Numbered from the stretch's first letter, positions 34,061-47,164 are shown. The stretch: 64,000 bases of DNA from Tretioscincus oriximinensis (GCA_022410635.1 JAJVDF010000500.1:372001-436000), one strand, 5' to 3'. Made by a program: numbers and translations. The notes: a model not told the origin generated them from the sequence alone.

Positions 34061-34374
34061 ATATATTGAGAAAATTAATCTGACTTTCAGTTTTTCAGTG
34101 AGCTCTGTGATAGTAGATTAATTCAATAATGTATTGTATATCTAAATCAAAAGTCAGTACCTTTACTTTTAATTTCTCTACTATTTTTATTTTATTTTAT
34201 TATACTTTATATTAATTCACTGGCCTGTGACTTTGGTGCAAGATATTATTAACTTTAGTGAATAGAAATAGAAATCAAAGTGGGCAGTGCCTCAATGTAC
34301 ACATTTCATATATAGCTATGTTCAGTGGAAGACAGTTTTTACATAGATTTATGTCTGTCAGCTTTCATAGTATC

Positions 34375-35075
34375 TTATAAGAATACAAGAGAAATTTTGT
34401 CCAGCATCCAGTGTTCTACCGTTTGCTTCTGGGGATTCTCAAGCAGAAATCAGAAAACAAAGCCTTTACCTCCTCCTAAGGATAAGCCAGTGGAACAGCT
34501 TGCCACAGGAGCTGGTGAGTTCTCTTTCACTGGAAGTCTTCAAACAAAGGCTGGACAGCCATCTGTCTGAGATGGTTTAGTGAATCCTGTTTCAAGCAGG
34601 AGATTGGACCTGATGGCCTGAAGGTCCCTTTCAACTCTATGATTCTATGTTTCTCTCAGCTCCCTGTACACCACCTATCTGGAGGTAGTACATAGGTTTC
34701 AATTCAAGTGGTTGTTGATGCACCTGTCTTCCACAAATTAGGATTTTTTTCCTTAACGATATCCAGACTGGTTGCTGACACCATCTTTTCTGGAAGTAAA
34801 TTCCATGGACCAAAGACTCTGAGTAAAACCATACTTCATCTTGTCTAGCGTAACTCTTCTGTCTATTAGCTTCAAAGAGTGCCCCCCCTTTTAAAGATAT
34901 CCAAGCTGAGTACTGTCACTATCTCTTCTAGTGAAAAACAAATCCATAGACCAAAGATTTTCCAGGTGAAAAAATACATCCCTCACCTGCCCGTCAGCTT
35001 CATAAAATGTACCCTCTTAAATGTGACTTTCAAGGCTGAAGAGGGCTTGATCTTACAATCTGATTTTGTAAGGAA
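34375..35075 (-). repeat. CR1/L3-type LINE 3' end, split by CR1
   Basis: Minus-strand pieces 34375-34479 (tccagcatccagtgttctacc, tggggattctcaagcag) and 34653-35075 (cacctgtcttccacaaa, ttcaaagagtgccccccc, accaaagattttccaggtg). A plus-strand CR1 end lies between them. Confidence 0.65.
34480..34652 (+). repeat. CR1 LINE 3' end
   Basis: agtggaacagcttgccacagg, ggaagtcttcaaacaaaggctgg, ggacctgatggcctgaaggtcc, ending in the CR1 signature ctatgattctatg. Confidence 0.85.
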
Positions 35076-36022
35076 AGTCATTTAATACTACTTTTTCTCT
35101 TTTATCTGTCTTGTCTTTCACACCACTAGCCCTGGTTAGCACCAGCCAATCTTACTTTAGGATTCTGTTGTTGCGGTTTAGAGCGAATCTTCTCGTGGGA
35201 AGCAAGAGCAAGAAATACCAGCTTCCTTCAGAAGCCCACAAGTACCTAAGCCCTAGCACATATACTTGATGAAACTGTGCTCTTCTAGCTTACCAAACTA
35301 TCCTTGCTGTGCTCCAGGGCTTTGGGGGTATTATTCTGTATTACCAAGTATTGAGAATTCCCTGTCCTAAGTTTTTTTCTAGCACTTTTCTCATCTACAG
35401 ATCTCACAGCATTATAATTGTTTTCCTAACCTTGGACTTCTTTTGCTTTCATTGTTTTTTTTCTTTTGCCTTTCTAAGCTAGATCACATTTAGGGAGAGG
35501 CACTGGCAAACAGTTGAGACTTTTATGTTCTAACATTTTATGTTATCTAAAACTGCATTATAAAATAAAGTATTTCATAAATATTTGTAGGAACTGTTCT
35601 TTTTCTCCCCCACCTTCTTTTTGGTGCCTTCAGATAGAGTGGAAACTAGTAACTATTATGGAGAAAGAAATAAGTAAATTAAGAAAATCACAAGGTTTTT
35701 GGAAATTAAAGATGCTCAAAGAGTATATTTCTTCAAAAAGTTGAATCTTTATAATATGGACCCTGAACAGTTCTGCAGAGGTTTAATGGGAACAGTTTTT
35801 TGACAGTTGAGAGTTCAGAAACAGCTATTCAGTTTTTTTACAACAAATCAAAGCACTATGAAATTAACTAGTTAAGACAAAAGCTGTTCATTATGGGATG
35901 CAAGAGGGGTTACANGGAAGATAACCTTGAACTGAAGAACACCAAGGGGTGTGTGTGGGGGTAAGTTATCAGTTTTAAGATCGCCATGTCCCGAACTTGC
36001 AGGTATCAATTCCATATTACTG

Positions 36023-36370
36023 CATAAGAACATAAAAGGAGTTCTGCTGAGTTCAGAATTCTGTGTTACACAGTGGCCCACCAATTGCACCTAGTCAGTC
36101 TGGAGAAAAAAAAGGCAAAATCCTCAAATGTTCTCAACTCCCTACAAACAGTACTTCAGGAATAGTGCCTGTTGCTCCATCCCAGTGACAATATCAAGAG
36201 ATTAATCCAATAGCTATTGTCACCCTTGACTTCCATGTACTTGTCTAATCCTATCTTAAAGCTATCCAAACTGTGACCCTCTGGGTGAAAAGATACTTTC
36301 CCTTATGTGTCCTAAGTCTTCTGCCCATCATTTTCAAGTATGTCCCCTGGTCCTAATGTTGTGTAATTTA
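36023..36370 (-). repeat. CR1/L3-type LINE 3' fragment
   Basis: gcataagaacataaaaggag, agaattctgtgttacacagtggccc, gtcctaatgttgtgtaattt at the far end. Confidence 0.8.
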
Positions 36371-37972
36371 GTAATTTACATTTAATGTTGTTATTCTCCT
36401 GATCTTTGTATATTAAAATCCATTACGAAGAGTAATCTACTTCAATAATGGTAAATATTTCCTGATGTCTGGAATCCAGAATTGGCTGAGTGCGGGGCAG
36501 GGCTACCATAAGTGAATATAATATCCTGTCTCATGACAACGATACCACTAATATGGTGAAACATTTGATATTGTGCATGGTAGTTTTGCTGAGGTACATT
36601 GGTTGTTTTTTAGAAAGAGCTTTTTGCATGAATTTTGTATGATTTATTCAATCCATATTATATCTAAAGTGCCTTTGGGTGACAACTGAATTCTATATCT
36701 AACTAACATATTTTAATTGTATCATTTTATACATAGTTATTTCATAGCAAAATAAAAGGAGGAAATAGCTCTTCTCATTAGCAAAAAGCCATATGCCGCA
36801 ATTTGGACCTCTACAAGTAACCCTATCATTTAAAGAAATTTCTCGTTTAGTACAAGAGAGACCATTTATGAGTCATGTTTTTAATCTATNAACTGAAAAG
36901 TATGGCTTATTAAGTTAAAAGATAAGGCTGTCTTAATAGCTTCAGCACATGAAAAGTGAGGCAAGAGAACATTATTGTGTTGGTTTAAACATTATAGGAA
37001 ATAACACTTTTTACAGCTGTTTAGTTTTACTCTATCAGACAAGGGGTGGTGGGTAAGTCCAGACTGCATAGATAATTTAAAAAACACTTAAAGGCAGTAA
37101 ACCTAATCTATAAAACTACTTGGTAAATAGCCAGTAGATTTTGGCCTGCAAATGAACCTGACGTTTAATAGAAACTTAATGGCTACTTTAAATACTTGAC
37201 CAAAGTAGGTTCTTGCATTCCTTTCTGTCATGCCAAGCAAGCCTTTGTTCACCTCCTTTCCTTCAAGATTTTATGGGAGAACACATTATTATTCCAGGCC
37301 TTTTGTTTTCTGTATGAACTGATTTGAGTGGTTGCAGACCTACCCAGAAGGCATTTTGCCAGTGCAGCAGCCTATGCTAAAAGTGAATGGAGTGTGACCA
37401 GTGCCTATTGCCTTGTAGATATGAAGTTCATTGAGGCTCTTCTGACTATGTCTATAGCTTGGATACCATCATTAATGCACTATTATTGTAATTAAATCTT
37501 ACTGTGCTACATGAAAATTATGATAGGAACGTAATAAGCTGTTTTATCTTTGTTGGTTAGACTAATATTGCTACAACTGCTCAGAATTTTGTGTAGGGGC
37601 CATTTCTAGCCCTAACAAGAAACATTATTCATTGATTTTGGTGCATCATGCAAGTACTGAAAAACATGTCTCTTACCTTTAACTTTTATATTGACTCTTC
37701 AGTGAATTACTTTTTTAAAAAAGTTATTCTTTTCTGAACTAATGCTGCATCCAGTTGTAGCTTGCTTATTTCATTATATTTAGATAATTCTGAAATAAAT
37801 CTCTGGCTGGATTGCTTTATTCTCAAATATTTATAATTATTCCAGAATATCCAGAATAAATAAATACCATCTACAGTTTAATTTCTGAATTTTGTTCATT
37901 TCAACCTCAAACTGCATGTTTTTCTACTAGCCTGTCAAAATCTGTACAATAATAAAACTCTTTTAATCTTAT

Positions 37973-38060
37973 TTATTTATTTACATTTTTATATCGCCCT
38001 ATACCCAAAGGTCTCAGGGCAGTTAACAATAAAAACAATTAAAAATAAAAAGAGGGTTAA
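37973..38060 (-). repeat. L2-type LINE tail
   Basis: tatttatttatttacatttttatatcgcccta then caaaggtctcagggcagtt. Confidence 0.65.
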
Positions 38061-38224
38061 TTTACAGTTAATACTTCTGAACTATACTTAAAGCCAAAGC
38101 AAAGAATAACAGGTGTTGGCAAAGGTCTAGATAAACCAGTTCTCTTCTCAGCACTCAAACATATCAGATTAAAGTGCTAAATGCATAAAATATAAAGAGG
38201 TAGGTAGTAGCTGGTACATGGGAG

Positions 38225-38775
38225 ACCAGTACATGGGAGCACCTCCCTTATGAAATCCAGATGCAACATCTGGGCCTCTTCAGCCTCAAAAGATGGCGTT
38301 TGAGAGGTTGAAGTGTATAAAATCATGCACAGGATGGATAAAGTGAATAGGGAAAAATGGTTTACTCTGTCGCATAACACTAGGACCAGGGGGCATTCCT
38401 TGAAGCTGATGGGCAGAAGAGTGAGGANACACAAAGGAACATTTTTTTTACCCAGAGTGTCATTGGTCTTTGGAATTTGCTTCCAGAAGAGGTGTGGGTA
38501 GCTAGCAGCCTGGATAGCTTTAAGACAGGATTAAACAAGTTCAGGGACATCAAGGGTATAAATAGCTACTAGGATGGATGTCTTGATACTGCCTCCGAGA
38601 GGGAGCAACAGGCAGTATTCCTGAAATGCCATTTGCAGGGCGTCGGGAACAGTTGAAAATTTTGCCTTCGTCTGTTCCAGACTTCCCAGGTGCAATTGGT
38701 AGACCTCTGTGTGAGACAGAATACTAGACTTCATGGGCTTTGGCCCATTTCAGCATGGCTCCTCTTATGTTTTTA
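38225..38775 (+). repeat. CR1/L3-type LINE 3' end
   Basis: One of the longest unbroken copies: gagcacctcccttatgaaatc, aacactaggaccagggggc, gtgtgggtagctagcagcc, ggatagctttaagacagg, tagacctctgtgtgagacag, ending catggctcctcttatg. It contains the ggatagctttaag site that is interrupted in two other copies. Confidence 0.88.
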
Positions 38776-39004
38776 ACACAAAAATTGCTTTTAGGGAAAT
38801 ACAGCTAACTAAGGCTAATGTATTCCAGATAGCAACATTGTTTGATGTATCGAAGACTAGGGATGCATCCCTATTATTAATTTTATTTGGGTTTTTAAAA
38901 TCTATATAAAAAGTTTTATGTATTTTTATCTGCTTTTGTATTGCATCATGGTCTTCAAGAGCGGGTTACAAATATACCTGATAAATAACAGAATGGAAGT
39001 AGAA

Positions 39005-39300
39005 GAAAAAGAAATGGGTTTTTATATTCCACTTTTCTCACCCAAAGGACTCAAAGCAACTTACAAGGTTATTTTTCGCCCAAAGGCTTACATTCTGTCT
39101 TCCACAGCATGCTGTGGTGGTTCCCATTTATCTAGTTGCACTCAGTTGCAATTTCTTGCAATTCTTGCTTTCAAATAGTTGGGTTGGCTAGAGCTGCAGG
39201 CTAGTAGAAGGCGCTTACCCCTCTCCATGTCCAACACAGAGCCTCGAAACCCGATCTCTCAGATGAAGGACCTGCACTTAGCCAACTAAACTATTCCGAT
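39005..39300 (-). repeat. tRNA-head SINE, copy D
   Basis: atgggtttttatattccacttttc, gcaattcttgctttcaaatagttggg, gcgcttacccctctccatg, ending cttagccaactaaac. Matches copies A-C block by block. Confidence 0.7.
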
Positions 39301-40424
39301 AGATCATTATTCCTGAAAGACACAAATGGAGCCTACGTGCAAGTTCTTGATACAGGGCTTAACCATTTTCCGCTTCAGTGTGTAATTCAAACCTATTCCA
39401 TATAGGATTTTTTATTTGCTCTAGTACTTTCTTGGCTAAACAATGATGTGTTTTGCATAATTCTAAAGTCAGGTTTACCAAGATAAATATCCTAGTATTT
39501 ATTCTTAGCCTCTTGAGCTTTTAAAATCTGAGGACAATGCATTTACTNCAGGCTCAGCTTCTACCTTATTTATTATAGTTGGCTAATTTATTATAGTTGA
39601 AGAAGGGCTCTAAAGCAGCTTCACACTTGGTTTGTCTACTTTTAGGCAAAACTTCGATATAATATTTTAATGCAGACATACAGTCTATTCCAGAAGACAA
39701 TAATGGACATTCCTACACATCTTCATAGGCATATATATTTGGGAATAGGTTGTTGATTTTTTTTCCAGATTTAAAAATAATATGAAGTGAATCCATTTAA
39801 AATAAATTATTTTGCAGTCTTTAAGGTTTTTATGCCAATATTACTTGGAATAGCAATTCTTTTGCAATTCTTGCCAGACACAGGACAGATAATAATATTA
39901 AAAGTGTTTATGAAAAATATCTAAATTATGTTAGCATTAATCAGACTTCTAAAAAAATCCTATATATCTGTTTTATTTAAAGCAGTTGTCAAGCTTGGAA
40001 AGCAGAATTATTAATGTTAGCCACTTAGTTACTGTGCTTTTCTTTTCTTTATAAATTGATTGGTGAACACATTATTGGAAAATTGTTACCACATCATTAG
40101 AACAATTGAACTTTCTGTATACATGTGGCAAGAGTGGGTGTTATGCCATTTTGAAGTTAAATCCAAAAGGTACTTAGGGAGCATACTTGCTTCCCCATCG
40201 TTATGTGCAGTATTGCTATTGGACAATGCTATGCTCAGCACTGTGAATACAAAGTAGGAAACATGGGCTGTGATTGTTAGACAGCAGCTCTTATCATCCC
40301 AGCCCATTGTTTTTGATACAGCACATGGAGGAAAGGAGTCTTGTGGTCCGAAACACCTAAAGAATTATAAAATGGAAAGGTTTCCATCTGTTATGCCTGT
40401 TCCTTGCCTTAATATGTTTCCNTT

Positions 40425-40500
40425 TCTAGCATCTGAAGAAGTAGGCTTGTCTTCAACAGTTCATGCTGCCTACTTCTTTCTTGTTGGAATCTACAGTGTT
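40425..40500 (+). repeat. Hammerhead-family repeat fragment
   Basis: tctagcatctgaagaagtagg, ttcatgctgcctacttc, ttcttgtt. CTGAAGA is kept, but the stem and GAAA have decayed. Confidence 0.6.
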
Positions 40501-40540
40501 ATGAAACCCCCTTGGTAGATATTCCGGACCCAGACTGAGG

Positions 40541-40968
40541 CTTTTTCCACACAAGGTTCTCCTACTGGGTTGTTGGACCATTGTGATGCCTCTGCCATAC
40601 AGGGCAATGGAGCTTCTGCTATCTTCCCGGGTCCCACCTGGGAAAAAGATCCTTTGTCATGGAAGGAGAAGTTGCTGAGGTTTTCAGGCATCAGCATGAA
40701 ATACCTCTCCTTCCAATGGGCAGCAACCTGCAGCNCTGGTGTCTGCATGCTGTTGCAAGGCTTGGATACAGCGGAAGATGCCAGCCAGCTAGAACTGCAA
40801 AGTCACAGCTGGCTGACATATCTGGTAGTGACTTTCTGGTCTTTCAGGCATCCCCTCTAGCTAGCTCTATGTGGATTTTTGGGGTAATGTAAACAGACAG
40901 GGGATTGCGTTATGCTGGGTTTAAACCCCATTTTGGATTTTACCCCATAATGTGGAAAGGACCTAACA
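40541..40968. mobile_element. DNA-transposon-like repeat, copy 2
   Basis: Termini aggctttttccacac and gtggaaaggacct are imperfect inverted repeats. The right interior (gcgttatgctgggtttaaac, acagctggctgacatat) is the reverse complement of copy 1 at 10.1-10.4 kb. No clear target duplication. Confidence 0.6.
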
Positions 40969-41105
40969 CAGCTGGTTCTTTAGAACTATTCCAACTTTTA
41001 GTGTTAGANTCCATGTTATATGCAGAATTTAAAAAAAATATTGTTAAGAACCGAGTTACGTCTGACTCCTGATTAATTGTAGTCTCTTTATCCATTTTCT
41101 TGGCT

Positions 41106-41215
41106 GGGTACCAAACAGGTTTGTAGTTGCCTATTCCAGGGAGAGGCTGGGAATTGAACCAGTGCTCTTCTACTTTCCAAGCATCTTACACTACCACTGA
41201 GCTACAGCCACAGTT
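41106..41215 (-). repeat. tRNA-derived SINE head
   Basis: On the minus strand: GTAGCTCAGTGGTAGTG (box A-like) and GGTTCAATTCC (box B-like), then CAGCCTCTCCCTGG. A second copy is at 45975-46080. Confidence 0.7.
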
Positions 41216-41728
41216 TAAAACAAATGTCATATTTAGTAATGTAATGCTACTTACTGATAACATCACTCGTAATGTCATGTAAATAAGGTGGAGAAAGGAG
41301 AACCACAATTTGAGAATCATTTCTGCACACCATATTGTGAAAGCCCTTCTAAAAAGAGGAAACCAAGCAGAGCATTCATTTAAAAAGAAAGCACCCTTTA
41401 GCTAAGATGAGAATGGTGATAGCTTGCTTGATGAGTCATTTGAATGGGACCCTTTAAGACCACCTCAGGGAGCAGCAAACCCTTGGTGTGTAATGTTGTG
41501 AGCTGTGTAAGTTGTCACAGTGATAATTAAAAGTAACNTAAATGAGAAGAGAGTTGGGTTTTGGGGGGAAATCCAATAATTGTGGCAGTGTAGCAAAGAA
41601 GAGAAAAACATTTCCAAGAAAAAGCTCAATAAAGTTGTTATTAATATGACTAAGCAAAGAAGAAGACAGATGGACTCTGGATAGAGGTGCCAAATACTAG
41701 TGTGGTATTTGGGGTGGATATTCTAGAT

Positions 41729-41920
41729 CAGTGATTCTCAACCTTTTAAAAGCTGCTGCCCCCGTAAGGAGCGGAAAATTTTTCAGGAGACCCCTTTGTG
41801 AAAATCCTGATATTTAAGGTATTGGGNAGGGGGGTTACTGAATTATAAAAGGCAAAAAATTATAAAAAGCATACTTCCTTTGCCCCCGGATGGCGGTATT
41901 GCTCCCCTTGAGAATCACTG
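41729..41920. mobile_element. hAT miniature element, 192 bp
   Basis: Perfect 13-bp inverted termini (CAGTGATTCTCAA and TTGAGAATCACTG) flanked by identical 8-bp duplications ttctagat (41721-41728 and 41921-41928). The terminus matches a widespread vertebrate nonautonomous hAT family. Confidence 0.93.
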
Positions 41921-41957
41921 TTCTAGATCACAAAAGTTCCTTAAACTTCCTCAAAAG

Positions 41958-42200
41958 CTATTCTTTATGGAAGAGGGCAGAATCTTGTGGTTAGAGTGTC
42001 AGATGCTATTTGAAATTCTCCTGGTTAAATGGTGCATTCTTCTGTGAAGCCAGCTGGGTGAGCTTGAGCTAGTCACAGTTTTTTTGAGCTCTCGGCCCCA
42101 CCAACTTCACAAGGTGTGTGTGAAGAGAAGAACAGAAGGTGCTTTGATTCCTTTTGGGTTGAGAAAAGCGAGCATTCTCCTCCTCCTCCTCCTCGAATAG
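41958..42200 (+). repeat. Diverged SINE ending in a CTC microsatellite
   Basis: cttgtggttagagtgtcag (head), agccagctgggtgagcttgagc, cggccccaccaacttcac (core), then ctcctcctcctcctcctc at 42176-42194. Confidence 0.6.
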
Positions 42201-42890
42201 TGAATGTTCTTCTTAGCAAAGGTAGTTGAAGTGACAAGAAGATCAGTATCTTCTTTAGGTTATGTGCCCAAGGTGTTTCACTTCACATTGAGATCTTTTG
42301 AATCCATGCCCTTCAGAACAGGGCTTAAATGCACAATTGACATCTGAGAAGCCCAGAGAACTTGAGATCTCTCTCCTTTTTCTTTCTTTTTTAAACATTT
42401 TTTAAATCTAGGGGCATCAATATGGAGTTTGATGCTCGCTGTCAAAATATCTTCTTACGTGTTCAAAGACTCTGGCGCTGACAGTCTTCTTATCTCACTA
42501 TGCAGACAGCCAAGTAGATCAGAGCAGCTCTTCTCAAACAAACCCCACCAAATAGCCTCATCGCCAGTGAGGCAGAAAGCAACATTGGCACTTGTGAGGC
42601 AAGCNTGTAAAAGCTGAAATGTTTTCTTAGCAGCAGTTCTTGCTGACAGTTTTATATCTTTCTGATCCATGTTGGAACCCTAAACTAGGCATTTTTAAAC
42701 AGTCAAAGCAATGGCAGATAAGCCAGGCTGCTAATGGATTTTTTAAAGTGACTCTATCAAAGGCAAGAGGCAACAGCAAATAAGAGACAGTTCAGTCCAT
42801 TCCTGTTTATCTAGTGACAGCAACATTGATAGTCGTCCTTGAGGTGGTGGAAGAATTGAAAGGCAGCTGGTGTATCCCTCTAATAATATA

Positions 42891-42970
42891 TACTTCTCAA
42901 AACAATTAAAGGAACACTTTAACATAACAGTGTAACACTAAATGTTCCCTTAATTGTTTTGAGCAGTATA
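42891..42970. mobile_element. Tc1/mariner-type miniature foldback, copy 2
   Basis: Arms tacttctcaaaacaattaaa and cttaattgttttgagcagta around a centre near 42930. TATA flanks on both sides fit a TA target. About 80 bp, same length as the copy at 14.7 kb. Confidence 0.8.
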
Positions 42971-43738
42971 TTTCTCAACATTATGGCATTTCAGCTCTTA
43001 TTGTNTGCTGTCTTAAACACATTTCCTTCCCTTTGCTGTTCCAGGGTGCCATCAGTGCTGTCAGGTGAGGGCAAGGTGGCACTGAAAAGCTTTTCATTTT
43101 TCTCTCTGTTCTTTGCANTTTGGTGTGTTGCGTCCCATTTTCAATTTTACTAAAAAGGACTGCCATTTCCAGCAGACAAAAAGCACTTCAGATGTGTAGA
43201 ATTCCTGTTTGACAAACTGAACTGTTCAAAGAGGAAGGTTCTGTAGCCATCAGGGGAAAGAGTGGAGTGGAATTGAAGGTACATGAATGAACCTGGTAAA
43301 GGCAAAACATCACTTTCTGACTTCTTCATAGTCTTTTGGGCAACTGCAAGAAGGTTACCCTATGCGACACCAACGATTATATTCTCACACAATCTACACT
43401 TATCCCACTATGCCCCTCCTTTTATGTAGGTTCTGTCAAGCTCCCAACGAAATTCTCTTTGCATGATGCTTGCTTATCAAACAGGATTTTGACACATTTC
43501 AAAAAAACATTCTTGCAAGGGATAATTCGATAATTATAAATGGATTTCTGGCTTTACAATGCTGATNATATAACATTGATCAAGAAAGTGGGAACTGTAG
43601 CATATCCTTTTTTAAGCATACAATTTTCTGTATTGTGGAAAGTCCAAGGATGCATCTAATCTCATAATGTTACAATAGATAATATTTTCAGACAATCTGT
43701 AGTGACCATGAAATGAAACAAAACACGTGTGGACTAAG

Positions 43739-43975
43739 AGTATTTATTTATTTTTATATCCCCCTTTATATCCAAAGTTCTCACATCAAAACAATCATAA
43801 AAACAACTAAACCAGAACAGCTAAAAATTACAGTATTTGCTTAGGAAGATGATGTTAGTCTCAGCCAAAGGCCAGAGTGAGCTGGTGTGTCTTAGCAGGC
43901 ATCTAAACACATATAATGAGAGTGCCTTATGCTCCTCAGAGAGGAGACCATTCCATAATCAGGTGGTTACTACAG
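43739..43975 (-). repeat. L2-type LINE 3' fragment
   Basis: tatttatttatttttatatcccc, ctcagccaaaggccagagtg, agagaggagaccattccataat. Confidence 0.65.
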
Positions 43976-44796
43976 ATAATCACTTAATAGCTTATCCCCC
44001 AAATTTCCATAAAATATTTTTTCTGGGTTTTTTTCCCTAGCAATTTATTTTTCTGTGAGAAAGTTTCCCATTTCATTAATTACCGTAGTAATAATAATGA
44101 GTGTCACATTAGAGGATGGCATCAAAACAGGCATAAGAATTTGCTGTATTGGGCAGTTTTTTTCATTTTTACTGTTTTAGAGCTACAACGTGTCCTTTTA
44201 GACAGTTGTTATTCTTACCAAGTTACTCATTATTAGCTGGCAGGAAAAAAAATGACAAGCTCCAAATATTTTTTTTNAAAAACAGTTCAACATTGTGGAT
44301 TTTGTATTTAATGCCTCATTGACCATTTATTTGATGGTTTCCTACTTCATTGAACTTTTATGTAATGTTGTATCTGAATTGTGATAATATTGTGATTCAG
44401 ACATATTACATCCAAGAACCTTAAATTTATCAACAAATTTATCAACAAGAGCATAGAATACAACCCTAACCACACTTTTCTGGGGTTCACTGAATACAGT
44501 GTGAAGTATTTCAACTAAACATGATGGAGCATGAATTCACAACTATAGCATATTTACTGATAAAAATTCTCAGTGAACTTTTCATGATAGGGATTCAACC
44601 TTCCAAATTATAGCTACATTTTTTATATAGTTCTAAGTAGGATTTGCTTCATCTTTGGTTTACTTAGAGATGTCAACAAAATCCACAAGTCTGAATTCAA
44701 AGGCAACAAACGTGATGCTGTTCAACATCCTCACAAGGCAGNTAAGTTGTTAGAATTGTGGAGGCCTTGAATATATATTATGGTATTACACTAAAC

Positions 44797-45402
44797 CAGT
44801 GATGGCAAACCTTTTGAGCACAGTATGTCAAAACTTGTAAAAATAAAAACTTGCTTAAAGTTATCCTTTTGATATATATATTTATTAAAGGAGCAAAACA
44901 AAAAAATCTTTATATTAGTGAGTTTTTTGTTGCTGAATTTCATTTGCTAAATCTTAAATTGAAGGTTAGAACGTAAGAACATAAGAGGAGTCCTGCTGAA
45001 TCGAGCCAGAGCCCATCTAGTCCAGCATTCTGTCTGACACAGTGGCCCCCAGTTGCACCTGGGCTGTCTGAACAGAAGAAGGCAAAATCTTCACCTGTTC
45101 CCAATGCCCTGCAAATGTCATTTCAGGAATACTTCCTGTTGCTCCATCTCAGAGGCAGCATCAAGTCATCCATCCCAGTAGCTATTTATAGGTTGGTATT
45201 TCGTATACTTCAAGCCCAGCAAGCACTACTAATTTTATCAGTGGATTTCTTTTATTGGTTTTAATGCACTATTTCTATTTTTTTTCATCTTTTTAATAAT
45301 AAAAAAATTCTTAAATTTTAATTTAATTGGGATGGTGGCATGTCACCACAAATGTCTTAGTATGCCACCTTTGACAAGCATGTCATAGATTAGCTATCAC
45401 TG
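44797..45402. mobile_element. hAT-like element, interrupted by an L3 copy
   Basis: Starts CAGTGATGGCAAACCTTTT and ends with the complement of CAGTGATAGCTAATC. The flanking 8-mers cactaaac and tagtaaac agree at six positions. The interior has agtatgtcaaaacttg near the left and ggcatgtcaccacaaatg near the right. An L3 fragment (44976-45195) lies inside. Confidence 0.7.
44976..45195 (-). repeat. CR1/L3-type LINE 3' fragment nested in a hAT-like element
   Basis: aacataagaggagtcctgctg, ccatctagtccagcattctg, ttcaggaatacttcctgttgc, ending gctatttata. Confidence 0.85.
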
Positions 45403-45514
45403 TAGTAAACCATATTAAAACTTCACTCCTCTACTCACATTCTTAAGATTTAAGTCCCATCAAGCTAAGAAGCACTTACAATATAGCTGAGTGTATATAT
45501 ACATTTATTAATTA

Positions 45515-45860
45515 TTATCTATTTATTTATTTACTGTACTTACTAATATTTATATTCTGCCTATACCCAGAAGTCTCAAGGTGGATCACAATAGAAAAAT
45601 ATTAAAAATAAATAAAATAAACCCACTTCTTTTTTCCACTTAAAAATGAAATGATACCANTGCTTGAAAGGAGAGAGGGTATAGGTGCATTTTCACCAAC
45701 CTCTGAATATGTACAGCATAGATGTCTGACACACCACAGAGGGGAGATGGTTCCATAATTTGGACGCCACCACAGAGCTCCCATTCCCATTTGATGACTG
45801 AAGGAGATGGGACCATCAAGAAAGGCCCCATTGGAAGATCTTAGGATGGGATATACCATT
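45515..45860 (-). repeat. L2-type LINE 3' fragment
   Basis: tatttatttatttactgtacttactaatatttatattc, agaagtctcaaggtg, then gagatggttccataatttggacgcc. Confidence 0.6.
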
Positions 45861-45974
45861 TTCACTATAAAAGTTCTATTTTTATTAATGTTTTCAGATA
45901 CCACAGGTTGTGACAGACAGCTAGTTGTTTGAAAACTTTGATTTAGTTTACAAAGAGCCAGAATGAAGTTTGTT

Positions 45975-46080
45975 AGTACCTACTTGTAGGGAAAGGCTGG
46001 GGATTGAACTGGCAAATCTCAGCTTTCTAGGCAGTTTTCTCTACCACAGAGCTGCAGCCACGGTGCCCAGAAAGTGTTCC
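45975..46080 (-). repeat. tRNA-derived SINE head
   Basis: Complement reads GCTGCAGCTCTGTGGTAGAG and CAGTTCAATCCCCAGCC, the same family as 41106-41215. Confidence 0.65.
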
Positions 46081-47164
46081 TCTTGTCAAAACCTGTTCTT
46101 CTCTTAGTTTCAGTCCAAGTTTTTATTGTTTGCTTTCGTTCACTTGGCTTGGATAGCTTTCATCACTGGAATATTTCAGCAAATACTGACAGGCGAATGA
46201 AAGAGTGAGCAAACTCTATAATCTTGTCCCATCAAATTTCAATCTTAAAGCCATCTGTAACGGAAAGGAATTGAAAAGAGCAAACATAACTTTCTCTAAA
46301 ATATGGACTACTGTGGCTGAGAAGAACCTCAGGCCTTTCCTTTTTGGCCTGTATCCTAAAGAGGGTATCAATCATATGATATCACTGTGTGTGTGTNTAT
46401 TGATGGCTTTCATTTTGTAGTGATTTCATACAAATGAGAGCAGACACATTTTAAAAACATTAATCAGTTAAAAGCCAGATAATCCTCTAAAACATCTTTA
46501 AGAAGTTGACAGGTTCTGTGTCTTAAGACTGTAAGTAATAGTTGAATTTAGAAGTTCATTGAGCTTTCAATGAACTTTTCATTGTAGAATTTCAGCAGAT
46601 AATCCTCTTTCAAAATGTAGCCATACTTTTTCTGTAGTGTAGCCAAGACTGAGCTTGGAGTGAGGTTTCCCTTGTAGAACAGTTTAACACCAGGTTTCCC
46701 CAGATATCAGTCCCGTTAGATAATATGCCTTAGTAATTTTACTATTAATTTCTATCCCTTTTGCCACATTGTAATTCCCTTCTCTGAAGTTTCTTATAAA
46801 TTGCCTTGGCACTGTCATGTTGAGGGAAAGTATTGCATTTAAAATGTTCTTTCTGTCTCATCTTCTGAATGTTTTATCATAAATAATGTATGAAGGAAAA
46901 CTAAATGCTCTCCTTGTTTGTGAATGGGATCAGTAATTCCTTTGGCTTAATTTGAAGCTTGGCAGAAACAAGTTACCCTGTCCTATAGCCAGATTGCTAA
47001 TTGATGAGTTTAACATTTTTAAATTTAATTTAACTTTAATGAAAATTATCTTTTCTGTTATTAGAGAAAGTACAATTTTGTGGGAGGAGGGAACCCAAAA
47101 ACATTTCAAGATGTCAGAGCTTTGAACATGAATAACTACTCTCATCCTTTAAAGATAGTTTTAG

